Source: Erythrobasidium yunnanense (Eukaryota; Basidiomycota; Cystobasidiomycetes; Erythrobasidiales; Erythrobasidiaceae). Taken from it: a stretch of 64,000 bases of DNA. Under the pieces are notes generated by a model that saw nothing but the letters and a program-made list of their open reading frames with translations, had not been told where the DNA came from and did not search any database. A program made the position numbers and the translations under genes. Every line of letters starts with the position of its first letter. Positions within the stretch are counted from its first letter, which is position 1. Positions 22,087 through 33,900 of the stretch are shown here, piece by piece. The stretch lies in assembly GCA_001600175.1 (NCBI GenBank), contig BCJC01000006.1, forward strand, positions 1,801,973 through 1,865,972, given 5' to 3'.

Positions 22087-25000
22087 ATGGCCTCTCCGTT
22101 CGACTTCTCAGCATTCCTCCTTACTCCACCCCTACCCAAGACGAGCGCTACAACATCAGACAACAATGGCAATAACTCTGGAAATGGACAACACGCTTCC
22201 GACCATAATGGCAATTCTACGATGTCGTTGAACGTTCCTGGCCAGTACGGCCAAGGACAGTACAATACGGCACACCCGAACAGCAATTACCAGATGAGCA
22301 ACAGCCAGCTTGCTGGAACTGGCTATCAGAAGGATACGCAGTCAATGGCATCTGCTACTGGCGGCGAGTCCTCGCGCAATGATGGCAGCAACCAGTACCA
22401 GCAGCACAAGCAGCAGAACCAACAGCAGCAACAATCTGCTAGCACAAGCAACGCACAAGCATTCGACGAACGCGACTATGGTCTCGACCCATCAGCCTTC
22501 TCGAGCGTGTCGTTTGCGCTGCCCAGCTTCCTGTCTGGAGCTTCCAACCCTGGTCAGTTTGGAGATGGCCCCATCATGGTCGACCCGTCTGCGTAAGCTC
22601 CACTCTTTTCTTTCAACGATGTCAAATATGGTACTGTACTTACAAGCTTGCCCTCCAGCTTCCATCCTCCAGCCATGTCAAACTCCTATTCTAGCGGTAA
22701 CTTCTCTCTACCTCCTCAAGCGCCTATGCAGCCTGTTCAACAGCAACCGCCAACAACAGGGCAGCTCGTTCCTTCGACTCAATCCGCAAATGCGCAAAGC
22801 AAGCAGCGATATGTGCCAGACACCAACAATCCCGTATACGGCATCTACGGGTCTTCCGTCATTTCTGTCAACCCCGACTTGTCGCCTTTCAAGCTAGCTC
22901 CCAACAGTATTCAACAAGCCGTTTTGGCGAACAACCCACCTAGACCGCCAGAGGACCGAGGCACAACACCAGATTTCGACCCAAAGTCGCTTGGCTTGCC
23001 CGTGGGAAGCCAGCTTTTCCCTCAGCCTCTACCTGGGCTATACAGCTCTTCAGGCTTTGATATGCTAGGAGTACTAGCAAGAGTCGTTGCGAGACCGAAT
23101 CCGCAGATCAACATCGGACCCGTCGACACATCCTGTTCATTCCTCGTCATTGACGCGCGCAGATACGACATGCCTATCGTCTTCGCAAGCGAAACGTTCG
23201 CAAAGCTTACTGGATACAGTAACAGCGAGATTATTGGCAGAAACTGTCGATTCCTCCAGGCTCCAGATGGTCATGTGACAGCTGGATCGAGGAGGAAATA
23301 CACCGATGGAAATGCCGTATACCATCTCAAGACGCACATCTCGAGCGGAAAAGAGTGTCAAGCGAGTATCATCAACTACAGGAAAGATGGTTCGCCATTC
23401 ATCAATTTGGTCACTGTCATCCCTATCAGCTGGGATACAGACGAAATCGCATACTTCGTCGGCTTCCAAGTCGATCTTGTCGAACAGCCAAATGCTATTC
23501 TCGAGAAAATGAGAAATGGCACCTATGTCGTCAACTACTCGCTCCTGCCGACAAACGCACCCGCACCTGCACCGGTTCCGACTGTGCCTGCTGCTACATA
23601 CAAGCCACAGGAAGAGCAGCAAGAAGCTACGCAGAAGCAGACTGAAAGATGGGCAGAACAGAAGCCAGTCAAAGTTGTCAATCCGACAGCGTCAGCCAAT
23701 GCTTTGGCTGCCGCAGCTCAGAGTAGCATGACTATCGCTCCCGAGCTGCTGGAAGTCATGGGCCAAGCAGACAATGCAAGCGAACTGGATGACGATGCAG
23801 CAAAGAAGAAGTGGAATAAGATGCTTCTTGATCATGTGAGCGTTCTTAGCTACCCGAGCCACGGATGTAAACTGATCTGGTATATTGACAGACTGGCGAC
23901 TTTGTGCATGTACTCTCGCTCAAAGGCTCCTTCCTATACGTCTCGCCAAGCGTCAAGTCGATGCTCGAGTACGAACCTTCCGACCTGATTGGCAAGACTC
24001 TGCAGTCTGTCTGCCATCCTTCTGACATCGTGCCTGTCATGCGCGAGCTCAAGGACTCTTCCACCATCGCGCATCCAAACATCAACCTGCTCTACCGCTT
24101 CAGGCGCAAGAGCAGCGGATATGTCTGGCTAGAAGCCCAGGGCAAGCTTTATATCGAACAAAGCAAGAGTCGGAAATGTGTCATCTTGGTTGGCAGAGAA
24201 AGGCCTGTCTACAAGCTTTCTTGGCAAGACTTGCGACTTGCTGGTGGATTAGGCGAGAAAGAATTTTGGTCAAAGATCTCGCTTGATGGCAAATTCCTAT
24301 ACAATACGCCGACTGTAAAGGCAGTCATCGGACACGATGCAGATGGACTGCGTGGTTCCAGTATCTTCGAGCTTATCGAAAGCAGCAAGGCATCCGAGCT
24401 ATCGAGAGCTTTGCAAGATGCAGCCGCTGGCAAATCAGTCCGCCTACATCACAAGCTGAGGAACGAGAAGCGAGTTTTCGTGGACTGCATTACCAACTTC
24501 TATCCGAATTCGCAAGCCAAGTCGCCTACCCAAAGTACCGGTAAAGGTCTTGTTCACCCATCCATCATCGCTCAGACCAACGAATACTCATCCGAGATGA
24601 GGAGACGTGCTACTCTACCAGCCGCTAGAGTAAGCTCTCTTCCTGGTCCGACTGGAGTTGCTGGAACACCGGGAGCTAGCCGTCCGAGCTATATCAGAGC
24701 TGAGACCGGTATGGTGCGTGATATGATTGTCACGACGCCTGAGCCAGCTACAGGTGACGGAGGTAGCGATTCCGGATCATCAAAAGAGGAAGACCGGGAG
24801 AAGCGCAGCTCTAGCGGACCACAGTCAGGCTCAGACTCTTCTGCGCCTTCTACTTTCTCTGCTATTCCTTCAACATTCAAGACACTCATACACCATCCTT
24901 CATCTCAGAATGACAATGTCTTCGATGAGCTCGACGTGACTCGAACAACGAGTTGGCAGTACGAGCTTCATCAGCTCAAGTTGACGAACAAGAAGTTGAA

Positions 25001-25429
25001 GGAGGAATTACAGATGCTACAGGCCGCGAAGAGGAAGAGAAAGAAGAAGGAAGAGCTGCAGAGCCGGATGGAAGCTAGTGCTTCGCCTGCACCGCAACCG
25101 AACCCCGCAAACCCGGATCAGAAGATCTGCGCAAACTGCGGAAGGACAGATTCACCTGAGTAAGCGCCTCTCTTGAGTATTTACTTGGTTGTGATGCTGA
25201 CACATAGGATAGATGGCGTGTAGGACCATCCGGTGCTCGCAACCTCTGCAATGCCTGTGGCTTGCGATGGGCAAAAGCTACTCGCGGACAGAATAGGCAA
25301 GCCAGCGCCACGCCTGCCGGCAGCATGACGCCAAGCTCTATCTCCGATATGGACACGTCTGCTGTAGGCGGGTACATGGCCCAGCAAGTCAGCAGCGGTC
25401 CTTTCGCTCCTCGAACGGTCAAGAATTAG
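22087..25429 (+). CDS. wc-1: white-collar-1-like blue-light photoreceptor and transcription factor
   Basis: Blue-light sensor that binds a flavin and regulates transcription, normally as a complex with WC-2. Four exons: 22087-22592, 22659-23835, 23892-25159 and 25213-25429, 1,055 codons. The N-terminus is Gln/Asn-rich. A LOV domain lies at about residues 345-460 with the flavin-adduct motif GRNCRFLQ (photoactive Cys), then KDGSPFINLVTVIP. Two further PAS domains follow: GDFVHVLSLKGSFLYVSPSV to VILVGRERP, and the region with KISLDGKFLYNTPTVKAVIG. After a Ser-rich linker and a basic run ([13 protein letters not shown]) comes a complete GATA zinc finger, CANC at the end of exon 3 and CNAC in exon 4 (C-x2-C-x18-C-x2-C type). 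The finger is interrupted by an intron. The zinc finger is absent from some Agaricomycotina homologues. Confidence 0.93.
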
Positions 25430-25806
25430 CCAGTCTACCATCATCCTAGACTCTTGATACTTACTGCTTCGGTACTTTCTATCTTCTCGGGACGTCGCTC
25501 TGCCAGTCTTCTAATTTTATGTATATTCAATTTTTCTTCGGGATCAGCTGGGGCTGGGGGGTCAGGTTCTGTTTTGTGACAGCCTTTTGGCTCCTGTATC
25601 CGTTAGACCTTTAGTACACGCTCGCAACTATGTTTGCTTTGCTTTCATCTGGAGTTTGCAATTTGACCTTCGAGAACTCCTGTTTGGGGCTCTCGCATCT
25701 GCGTTACTATTACAACAGAGCTGCACACCTAGACACAATATGTCAATACATGATGCGACGAGAATAGATACAAGTGCTTTGTCGCTGAGTGAATCGAAGT
25801 TCCTAA
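25430..25806. other. convergent 3' intergenic stretch
   Basis: About 375 bases between the stops of the white-collar gene (plus) and the kinase gene (minus). It holds a T-rich run near 25510-25540 and a short G-rich run near 25549-25562; these probably serve 3' end formation. No gene is seen. Confidence 0.4.
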
Positions 25807-27388
25807 TTACTGCAGAGGCTCGCTTGATTCCGACAGCCGAGACAAGTGGAGGTATACATCCGTACCTGTAGCCAGACAGGAAGACGTTAGAATCAGTGTC
25901 TATCTTGATCTATGTTGAGCAACCCTCAACTTACCGTAGCCTTGCATCGAGATCAACTTCAGATTACCGCCCAAATACTGCGCGTAGAGTCTAGCGATCG
26001 GCAGACCGTACCCAAAGCCTGCCAAAGGAGCCTTGAAGTCTGACCCCCCAAATTCACCACCGACATCTTGCGCTTCAGCGGTTGTAAAGGCATAGTTCCA
26101 GACTATCGGGATGTCTTTTCGCGGAATACCACCACCTTCGTCCGATATCTTGATCGTTATGTCATCTTGGCCTTCTGCTACTATCACCTTTATCGGTGGG
26201 AACTCGTCGCTGTCTTCGCCGTGCGCTTCAACGATCGCTCGTAGGGAGTTCTTCAGAACTTCGAAAAGCATGTGATTCTGCAGAAGAGGGGTCAGTTGTC
26301 ATTCATATTCCTGCAGAAGAGAATGATTGGCGTACCAGATGGCTCGGTATATACATGAATTCCAGATTGTCCGGACAGCTCAGCTGCACTTGCGGGCCCT
26401 TGAAGAAGCCATAATGTTCATCGCAGATGAATTGTGCGTTATCTATAGCTTGTTGTGCAACATCTCTGACGCTCGTATTCGTGCAGATGACGCCGACATA
26501 GTTGGGGTCGGGGTCCAACTGATTCAACGCGATATGTTGGCCAATAAGGACTCGAATTCCTATTCTGCTCATGTAGAACCGGTCCAAGAATGTTTGTATT
26601 GTCCGTTCTACCTGTTGGCTCTGCTCTTTGTCCTTCTTCAGCTCGAATATGCCCTGCGCTACGGTTGTCACTACTGGGTCGTGCCGCTTCTTGATCTTTA
26701 TCAAGGCTTTCGTGAAAGCTTCATTGTAGTCATGTACTTCCGGAGGCCAATCGACTTTCAGATGTGGATTTGCATAGTATCTGCATCAACGAGCCGGCTT
26801 CAGCATCTCCGCTTGGTGATTGACAGCAAAAGAGCCTACCGGTGACCTAAACCTATCCTCGAGCGTCCATTCTGCGTCTTCTGGTGCTGCACTAGCATAT
26901 GCCGAGGTAAGCTTGGGTTTGGAACGGGTTCCGGTAATGGTTCGTGTTGAGCTTTCGCGAGTGATTCGCGTACGCTTTTCGGAAGAGACGGTTTGGGGAA
27001 GTTGACGAGTTCCTATGCAACCTATTAGCCTTAGAGATCAAGCTGTACCAGATAGACAGGACTGGCCCACCTCGAAAGACTGGGCATACCAGTTCTTGAC
27101 TTTCTGTATGCTGGGCATCTCATGTAAACCCAGCGGTAATTCATCTAGGTCTTTGACACGATGTGCAAGTCGTATAGGTAGTTCTTCAGCCAGGAATTCG
27201 GATGCTCGAAGCAGTGTACCCTGTGACGGGTTCTGGCCAAACTGGACCATCTGACGCAGACTGACGCCCGTTTGCTGGAACACAATACGATATCAGTATT
27301 TCTAAGATTATGAGAGATCGCAGCCCACGGGAAAGCTGGCATAGTGGGCTATCTTGCTGTAGAGCTCCGGCGTGATTCGGTAAGCCAT
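25807..27388 (-). CDS. mitochondrial pyruvate (or branched-chain 2-oxoacid) dehydrogenase kinase
   Basis: Matrix kinase that phosphorylates and inactivates the E1 subunit of the pyruvate dehydrogenase complex; a GHKL-fold ATPase rather than an ordinary protein kinase. From the minus strand: MAYRITPELYSKIAHYASFP, then QTGVSLRQMVQFGQ, the helical N-terminal regulatory bundle (ASEFLAEELPIRLAHRV, FLDRFYMSRIGIRVLIGQH), and the ATP-binding C-terminal half with N-box EVLKNSLRAIVE, G1 box DEGGGIP and G2 box GFGYGLP, followed by ARLYAQYLGG. The protein ends SSEPLQ in a short last exon. At least five introns. ATG 27388 matches where the family's conserved sequence begins; the same frame stays open upstream to 27595 and might add a presequence, which would be expected for a matrix protein. 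Pyruvate versus branched-chain substrate cannot be settled by eye. Confidence 0.93.
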
Positions 27389-28883
27389 ATCATGGGAGGG
27401 CCCTTCTGCGCGCGCCGATGGATGCTTTGAATACTCTTGATGGATACGAGATGCAAGATGTACAAGCTTTGTAGAGGAGTTAAGTCTTCGAAAATCCCGG
27501 ATGTGATAGCCGGCAAACAGATGAAAGAGGGGCAAGACCAGGGTAAAGTAGTCGAGGAAGAAGGTAGACCACAGAGAGAAGCATTCTACATACATGATGA
27601 AGATAGAGCAACAAGGTGATAGATAAAGTCAGTCTTTGCAGCTGGAAATAAGCGGGACAAATAGCAATCTATCTACACACTTCTTGATCAGTGCGAGTCG
27701 TTCTCATAAGTACAGCTGTACTTGGTCTCAGTCCCATAAAAAGAGCTGAGAAGAAGAGAAAGAGGTAGGTGCAAACGTTATACTTGTCGGCTGAAATACA
27801 CTTACAACTAGTATGGTGAGGGCTTAATAGAGGAGTAAAAAGGAGATTGACAGTACTAGCTGCTGTCACTTATCTCCGCGTAGAGGAGAAGCGGCAGGGT
27901 GCGGTTGGCTGCGCATACATTAGACAACTTGCCTGGTCGCGCCTTTGCATGGGGGAATGAAGGCCGTAAAGAAGCGGTGTAAGTAAGTTTGTGACAACTA
28001 AAGATGGCTTAGCTCTACGATTGCATTAGCACAAATTTATGGCGGAAATACGTGGGTTGAACACCGTCGAGAATGGATCGTTGCATTTGTAGCTCGGTAA
28101 TGGCAATCTGGAGCTTGTAGCTATACCACCAGCTCGTAACAGACCTGGCGAGATCCTCTGTATACACCGTCCATCTCCACGCGCGGTTTCTTCTGCAGGC
28201 TTAGTCCATCGAGTCGCCTTCCGGGCAGCCGTGAGCGTCGCGTACATCATATATATAGCGCATAGTGAGGAGGAAGATGAGGCGAGGGAGGGAGGTCTCA
28301 TTAGTAGCTCCAGCTGTCAGCCGAGACGCGCTTTCTTGATCTCGCTGCGCCTGGCACTGACACATAGTTGAGGAGGCCATGCTGAAGTCTAGAGATATGG
28401 AGTGGTTCTCGAGAAACAGTAGAACGCAGGAGCAAGACGGAGCCAGGCAGGTCTTGCGAGATCGAAAACCAGCTGAAACACGGCCACCGTACGGGCGCGG
28501 TCGGCGAGACACGAGAGCTTCATCAGAGGATGTCCATGGTGCTTGCTTGTATCCAGTGAGGCTGTCCTTTTCATGATTATCCGGCAAAACTTGTTGTACG
28601 TCATTGACAGGTCCGGCGTCCCAGAAGAAGCAAGAAGCAACAAGCTTTTTTATCGGGGAAGAAGCGCACGGCCGCATGACCTGGGTGAAATCCCTTGGAA
28701 ATAATATTGTGTTCTTTCGCGGGTTGCCTCTGCTCCATCTCGACGTCCATTCCTAGCAAGATTGCAGTCTGGACGGGCACCCTGTTCTTGAAAACAGCCT
28801 GCTGATCCCACCCGCTTACTGAAGTTTAGCTCTTGCCGGACAAGCATCAAGAAGAGAGTCGCAGTATTGGAAGAACATCAACC
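27389..28883. other. 1.5 kb intergenic region between divergent kinase and aquaporin genes
   Basis: The longest gene-free stretch of the window. Open frames here are short and lack splice-linked continuity. An alternating AT run (CATCATATATATAGC, about 28246-28260) lies about 630 bases upstream of the aquaporin ATG and could be a TATA-type element. GCTCTTGCC/CAAGCATCAAG just before 28884 is an ordinary leader. I see no RNA gene or repeat. Confidence 0.35.
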
Positions 28884-31027
28884 ATGGCTCCCGTGCTAGG
28901 AACGTCCTCGGCGCCTGTCAGCCGTCAAAATTCGCTTAACGGAGGAAGCGGTGATGCGCAAGAGCTGTCATTTGTGCCAAACAATGCAGGCCCTGAGATC
29001 TCACCAGCTTCATCAGACAGGACAGCTGCAGAGACAGCCAACAATACAGCTGCCAACGCTGGAGCTGGAGGAACTAGGTTCAATCTCGATCTTCCTACTT
29101 CTCCACGAAATTTGGGATCTGCTTCGGCTCCTACGTCCCCACACATCATTCAGAATGAGCCTACTACATCCCCTCTGTTTCGCTCAGACGTTACACAACC
29201 CATGCCGCTGTCGACCTCGCAGTCCCGCCCAGAAGCTTCCAGGTTGACCACTTCAGGCACAGCTGGAACTGTAGGCACTGCAGGTGCAGACGGCGTAGTA
29301 CGACGAGATCACCAGCATCGCCATCGTCATCATCATTCGGGACACAACACACCTGTCTACACCCCATACCGCGGAAACTCGCCTTATTCGTGGGACCATA
29401 GACCTATGAACCATCAGAACTCGAGGCATGCTACTCCGCTCTTCTCCCTTGCGCGCCCTCTTCCAACGCACGAGCAGAGGACTGCCCAAAAGGCCTACAG
29501 GAACCAAGTACGAGAGTCGGCAGGTGTCGCTGGTCCCGGAGCACACCACCATCAGCATCAACATCAACATCCGGTGGAGCACCCTGCTCTTCTTGGTCCA
29601 GGTGCCATGCACCATGGCGGTGTCGTGTCTGGAAGCCAGATGTCGCGCGGACCCTCCTATCTCGGCGGAGGACAAAATGACCTACAAAACGAGCAGATGA
29701 TGGCTATGCTTCGTCAATTGCTACAACAGACTCACGGCGACAACATCGCTGCGGCAGTCAAGAAGGAGCAAGGCGAAGACGATATAAGGGATGAAGACGG
29801 TGCAGCCGATGAGAAAGGTGCAGCAGGCAGGACGGGCAATGAGAAGACACAGCAGCGTACAGCAGCTGCGGAACGGAGATCCTCCTTCGGTTCAAACTCG
29901 TCGTGCTCTTCGTCGTCTTCGGATGAGGCAGATTCCGACTTCCCAAATCCTTGGGCGAGATTCCGCCATTCTATGCGAGAGCCTTTCGCAGAGTTCCTCG
30001 GGACGAGTGGGTCTCATTCAGTGGTAGACCTTCAGATAGACAGCTGATATTGTTTGGCTGCCAGTGCTGCTCATCCTATTCGGAACAGGTGTATCTCTAC
30101 AAGTCTTCCTGTCCTCCGATCCCGATGTCGTTTCGTCTCAACGCGGACAGTATCTCTCCATCTCATTCGGCTGGGGTATCGGAGTTGCCATGGGCGTCTG
30201 GGTTGCCGGTGGTATCTCAGGAGGGCACATCAATCCTGCAGTCACCTTCTCTTTGGCTGTTTTCCGAGGGTTCCCATGGAAGAAAGTGCCAGGCTATGTG
30301 CTTGCGCAGATCTTGGGAAGCATGACTGCTGCAGGCATCAATTATGGTCTTTATCGAAGAGCCATCTCGATATACGAAGGCGGACCGAACATTAGAACTG
30401 TCAATGGCGATACTGCAACAGCTGGGCTATTCGCTACATACCCACTGGAATATGTATCGGACGCAAATGCCTTCTTCCAGGAATTCCTGGATTCTACTAT
30501 ACTCCTTATGGTCGTATTGGCTATTTCAGATAGCAACAACGCTTCGCCTCCAGATGGTCTTAATCCCCTCGTGCTCTTCTTACTCATCACTGGTATTGGA
30601 GCCGCGCTCGGCATGCAGACTGCATACTGCATCAACCCTGCTAGAGATCTGGGACCAAGACTCGTAACATGGTTTGCAGGCTATGGGCGGTGAGCAGAGC
30701 ACATCTTACTATCTAAGATCATAGCTGATCTCGTCTCCTGTTGATGCCTTTCAGCGAAGTATGGAATTTCCGGTAAGTCAACCGCTCCGAGGTATCTTTA
30801 AGCAGCACGCTAAGCCTCTCTGCAGCTCCCAGTATTGGCTGTGGACGCCTGTGCTCGCCACGATGTCCGGCGCGCTCTTCGGTTCCTTCCTCTACGACGC
30901 CCTGATCTACACAGGCAGCGAGTCTCCTTTGAATAGGAAATGGCAGTTCCCATGGCAGAAGAAGAAGCGACCTGAATTTGGACCGGGCTCAAAAGCTAAA
31001 ATGCCTGCTGGTCAAAGTGAGCCGTAG
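28884..31027 (+). CDS. aquaglyceroporin (major intrinsic protein) with long N-terminal extension
   Basis: Plasma-membrane channel for glycerol and water. Four exons: 28884-30006, 30065-30689, 30755-30772 (18 bases) and 30826-31027, 655 codons against 280-330 for a bare MIP channel. The first about 360 residues are disordered, Ser/Thr/Pro-rich and contain two His-rich clusters (HRHRHHHSGH near 29317 and HHHQHQHQHP near 29548). The channel begins at REPFAEFLGT and shows both half-helix motifs: GGHINPAVTF and CINPARDLGPR. The Asp after NPAR is the usual mark of glycerol-conducting members. WLWTPVLATMSGALFG forms the last membrane helix, followed by a short basic tail. A long N-terminal extension is common in fungal Fps1/Yfl054-type proteins, where it regulates gating; no known regulatory motif was recognised here. 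Confidence 0.93.
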
Positions 31028-31487
31028 CTTCTCCACCAAGTCTAAGAGTTGGCGAAGAGACAGGCCGACACAGAGGTGCTCCCTTACTCTAGTCTAGTCT
31101 CAGTCTAATGGCGGTCAAGAAGGACAATCATTCGATGCGCAACCCAAATACGCGGAGGAAGATGTTGGAAACGAAGTGTATAGAAAGTAATCAGCTGTCG
31201 ATAGTGCGCTCCTGTCAAACAATACAAGTGTATACTATCAGTCGATGTCAGATAGCCGTGCGAGAATCGCCTAAGATAGTCAAAAAACCGAGTCTGCAGT
31301 AACATAGTAAGATATTCATGTATATCAGCTTATAAGGCATCTCAGTCATAACAAGTTGTCTCGCTTCATCAGAGCAGTCGCCCTATTTGCATTTCAAGCA
31401 TACGCAGGCGCATGTAGTCTAGCCATACAAGTAGAGGACGGGCCGTGACGAGGGACGAGGGAGGGAGATTAGGTTTGCGAAGAGTGA

Positions 31488-31504
31488 GGGGGGGGGGGGG
31501 GGGG
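31488..31504. repeat. 17-base homopolymer G tract
   Basis: Seventeen consecutive G on the plus strand, three bases downstream of the RPP2 stop codon on the other strand, so a C tract in that mRNA's 3' UTR. Length in the assembly may be unreliable. Confidence 0.9.
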
Positions 31505-31507
31505 TGT

Positions 31508-32191
31508 TTACTGGAGACAGATTGAACGTTAGCGAGTGTCGAAGGCACAGTTTGCGAGTTCGGCTTACATCGAAAAGACCGAATCCCATGTCGTCGTCGG
31601 ACTCCTGTGATACGCATCATTATCATCAGCATTCGCTTCATAGTCCAGCCTGCTAGCTGCCTCACCTCCTTCTCCTCCTCCTTCTTCTCTTCCTTCTTCT
31701 CCTCTGCTGCAGGTGCAGCACCGCCAGCAGCAGCAGCGGCGGGTGCAGCAGCGGCACCACCACCTGATGGGACGGAGGCAAGCTTGCTCGAACCTTGCTG
31801 GATGAGCTCGTTTACGTCCTTGCCCTCGAGCTCGCTGATGAGCTTGTCGAGTCTGTCAGAGTCGGTGTCGACGCTGTGCATGCATCATCTGATTAGTCTT
31901 CCGTTGGGATTTCGTCTCTTGAAGGTGAATTCGGCCCACCCTGCGGCATCGAGGACGCTCTTTACATCTGCGCTCGAAGGGGTAGCGTTTCCGCCGATTT
32001 GGAGCAGGAGGTAGGCGGCGATGTAGCGCACTGTAAGACACAGATAACCGTATTAGAATTGGATTTCCCTCGATCTTTGTCTGTATGGATGGCAGCTTGC
32101 TTTTAAGGTCGAGATATCAATTCTGAACGGGACAAAGACGGGTCAGTACGTCTGCATCTACACATTGTAAGTATGTACTGCATTACTCACT
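31508..32191 (-). CDS. RPP2: 60S acidic ribosomal protein P2
   Basis: Stalk protein of the large ribosomal subunit that recruits translation factors. 112 codons. Minus-strand pieces: A of the start codon at 32191, then 32030-31940, 31873-31666, 31604-31569, and the stop codon alone at 31510-31508. The N-terminal dimerisation domain reads [19 protein letters not shown] and [15 protein letters not shown]; an Ala/Gly hinge and an [13 protein letters not shown] acidic/basic run precede the conserved tail [12 protein letters not shown]. Two oddities: a 160-base intron with donor GTGAGT separates A from TG of the initiator ATG, because no in-frame ATG precedes RYIAAY in the second exon, and a 58-base intron lies exactly between the last codon and TAA. 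Family length and both conserved ends agree with this model. Confidence 0.93.
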
Positions 32192-32628
32192 AAGCCTGGG
32201 TGTTGGCGGACAGTCTCGTTTGGAAAAGGGAGGAACCAGCAGAATTGCAGTCAGCCAGCAACTCGCAATCGAGTTTGCACTTTTTCGCTTCACCTCGATC
32301 AGATAGGGAGAAGAGGGAAGACGGCGAAGGCTGCAAAAAAGGCACGAGACACCGCAAGAAAGTACTAAATCATTGTACTTTTTGCTGCTATACATATGTT
32401 ACATTGTACATCCTCAGTATGGGTACATTCAGCGGAAAAGTCCAAGAAAAGAACGCTGTCGAGTAGCTGGAAAAGCCTGTAGTACAAGCTATACATTGTA
32501 GTAGTAGTTGTCATGCATGTACAAGCCTTGTTTTGTTGGATTTGTTGCTGCTTTATCGGTCGCTTCCTTCCAGATCGCAAGTTTCAAAGTTGGCTCGAAT
32601 TCTCCCTCTTACCGACTACATCGACAAA
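32192..32628. promoter_or_regulatory. divergent promoter of RPP2 and RPS15
   Basis: About 440 bases between two ribosomal protein genes transcribed away from each other, so likely co-regulated. Three TGTACA/TACATTGTA-type motifs recur (TTACATTGTACA near 32399, CATTGTACTTTT near 32372, ATACATTGTAGTAG near 32491). No element was matched to a known factor. Confidence 0.45.
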
Positions 32629-33296
32629 ATGGCAGACACCGAGCAGACCGAGGTCAGGGCAAGACGTACATTCAAAACCTATTCATACAGAGGTGTAGAG
32701 GTATGCAATGGTCCAAGCTAGAGCTCAAACGGATCAGATCTGACCAAGTTGTCGATTCTCGCGATTCCTCGATGATTTCGTGTAAAATCACAGCTCGCCA
32801 ACCTCCTCGACCTCAGCAATGAACAGCTCATGGACCTAGTGCACGCTCGTGCACGAAGACGCTTCCAGAGAGGTCTAGGCAGAAAAGCTATGGGTCTCAT
32901 CAAGAAGCTCCGAAAGGCAAAGAAGGAGCAGCAACCAAACGAGAAGCCTGCTACAGTAAAGACACACTTGAGAGACATGATCATCGTACCCGAGATGGTC
33001 GGTTCCGTCGTCGGTGTCTATAACGGAAAGGTGGGCGGAGACCACGCTTCGCATCCTCGACAGAGAGCACGAAGGCTCACACGCTTGTGTTACCAGGTCT
33101 TCAACACCGTAGAAATCAAGGCAGAGATGGTCGGATTCTACCTCGGCGAGTTCTCCATTTCCTACAGACCCATCATGCACGGAAGACCAGGTGAGGCCAA
33201 ACAAGAGCTATAGATATTTCTTCAGTGTTCTGATATGTCTATGGTTTGCGAACAGGTCTCGGATCGACCTCTTCTCGATTCATTCCCCTCAAGTAA
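32629..33296 (+). CDS. RPS15: 40S ribosomal protein S15 (uS19)
   Basis: Small-subunit protein at the decoding-centre head. Four exons: 32629-32700, 32794-33030, 33097-33190 and 33256-33296, 147 codons, the normal eukaryotic length. Conserved features: [67 protein letters not shown] and the C-terminal SSRFIPLK. The ATG is the first in frame after a pyrimidine-rich leader (TTCTCCCTCTTACC). Divergent from RPP2. Confidence 0.97.
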
Positions 33297-33900
33297 ACTT
33301 TCTATCTTCGATTTACATCACTCGCTGGGCTGGCCTCTGTTTGCGGTACACGAGTTGATGATGCAGGATATTTGTTGACGGAGGAGATTCAGTCACGCTA
33401 GTACGACCGGAGAGGACGCAGAGTGAGAGAGGTTCAGGAAAGAAGAGTTGTGCCAACCTCTGCTTTTTTCTTCGCAATGCAAAAACAGGCTATGGCCCTG
33501 TGTCTCGTTCTAAGAAGCGGTGCTCTAAGTCACTTCGTCGCGCTGACAATTCTGGCGGGGCATCCCGCTGCTGGTCGCACCTTCGACACAGATGCCTGAA
33601 CAAGCTGCTCCTACCACAACCGTGTGTTCAATCGAGCATCCTCGCCTCGATATGCGAACGCGTAAAATACAGGCAACCGTACGATGATGACCTGATTAAA
33701 GCCAGGCATTGCTCACGTTAAGGCAGCCAAGGTGCTCATACGCGGCCTCTACTTCATAGCTATGTGATGAACGTCTACGACTGAAGACCATACTGCCTAC
33801 AGAGTATCATGCCCTTGAGCCAGGCTGAGCAAATAAGCCTCCCTCACTACTGACTTTTCCGGAACCAAAGAGCTTTCTGTGTCATCTCTCAGTAAGCACT
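33297..33900. other. intergenic, RPS15 3' side to MYND array
   Basis: About 600 bases between converging genes. A 35-codon open frame (33487-33597 region) follows a CAG but has no recognisable product. I searched by eye for the LPSQ...W ending and MYND motifs of the neighbouring family and did not find another relic here. Confidence 0.35.

Noticed and set aside
33487-33600. Small plus-strand open frame starting MALCLVLRSGAL
   Set aside because: 35 codons, no recognisable product and no splice-linked continuation; within chance expectation.
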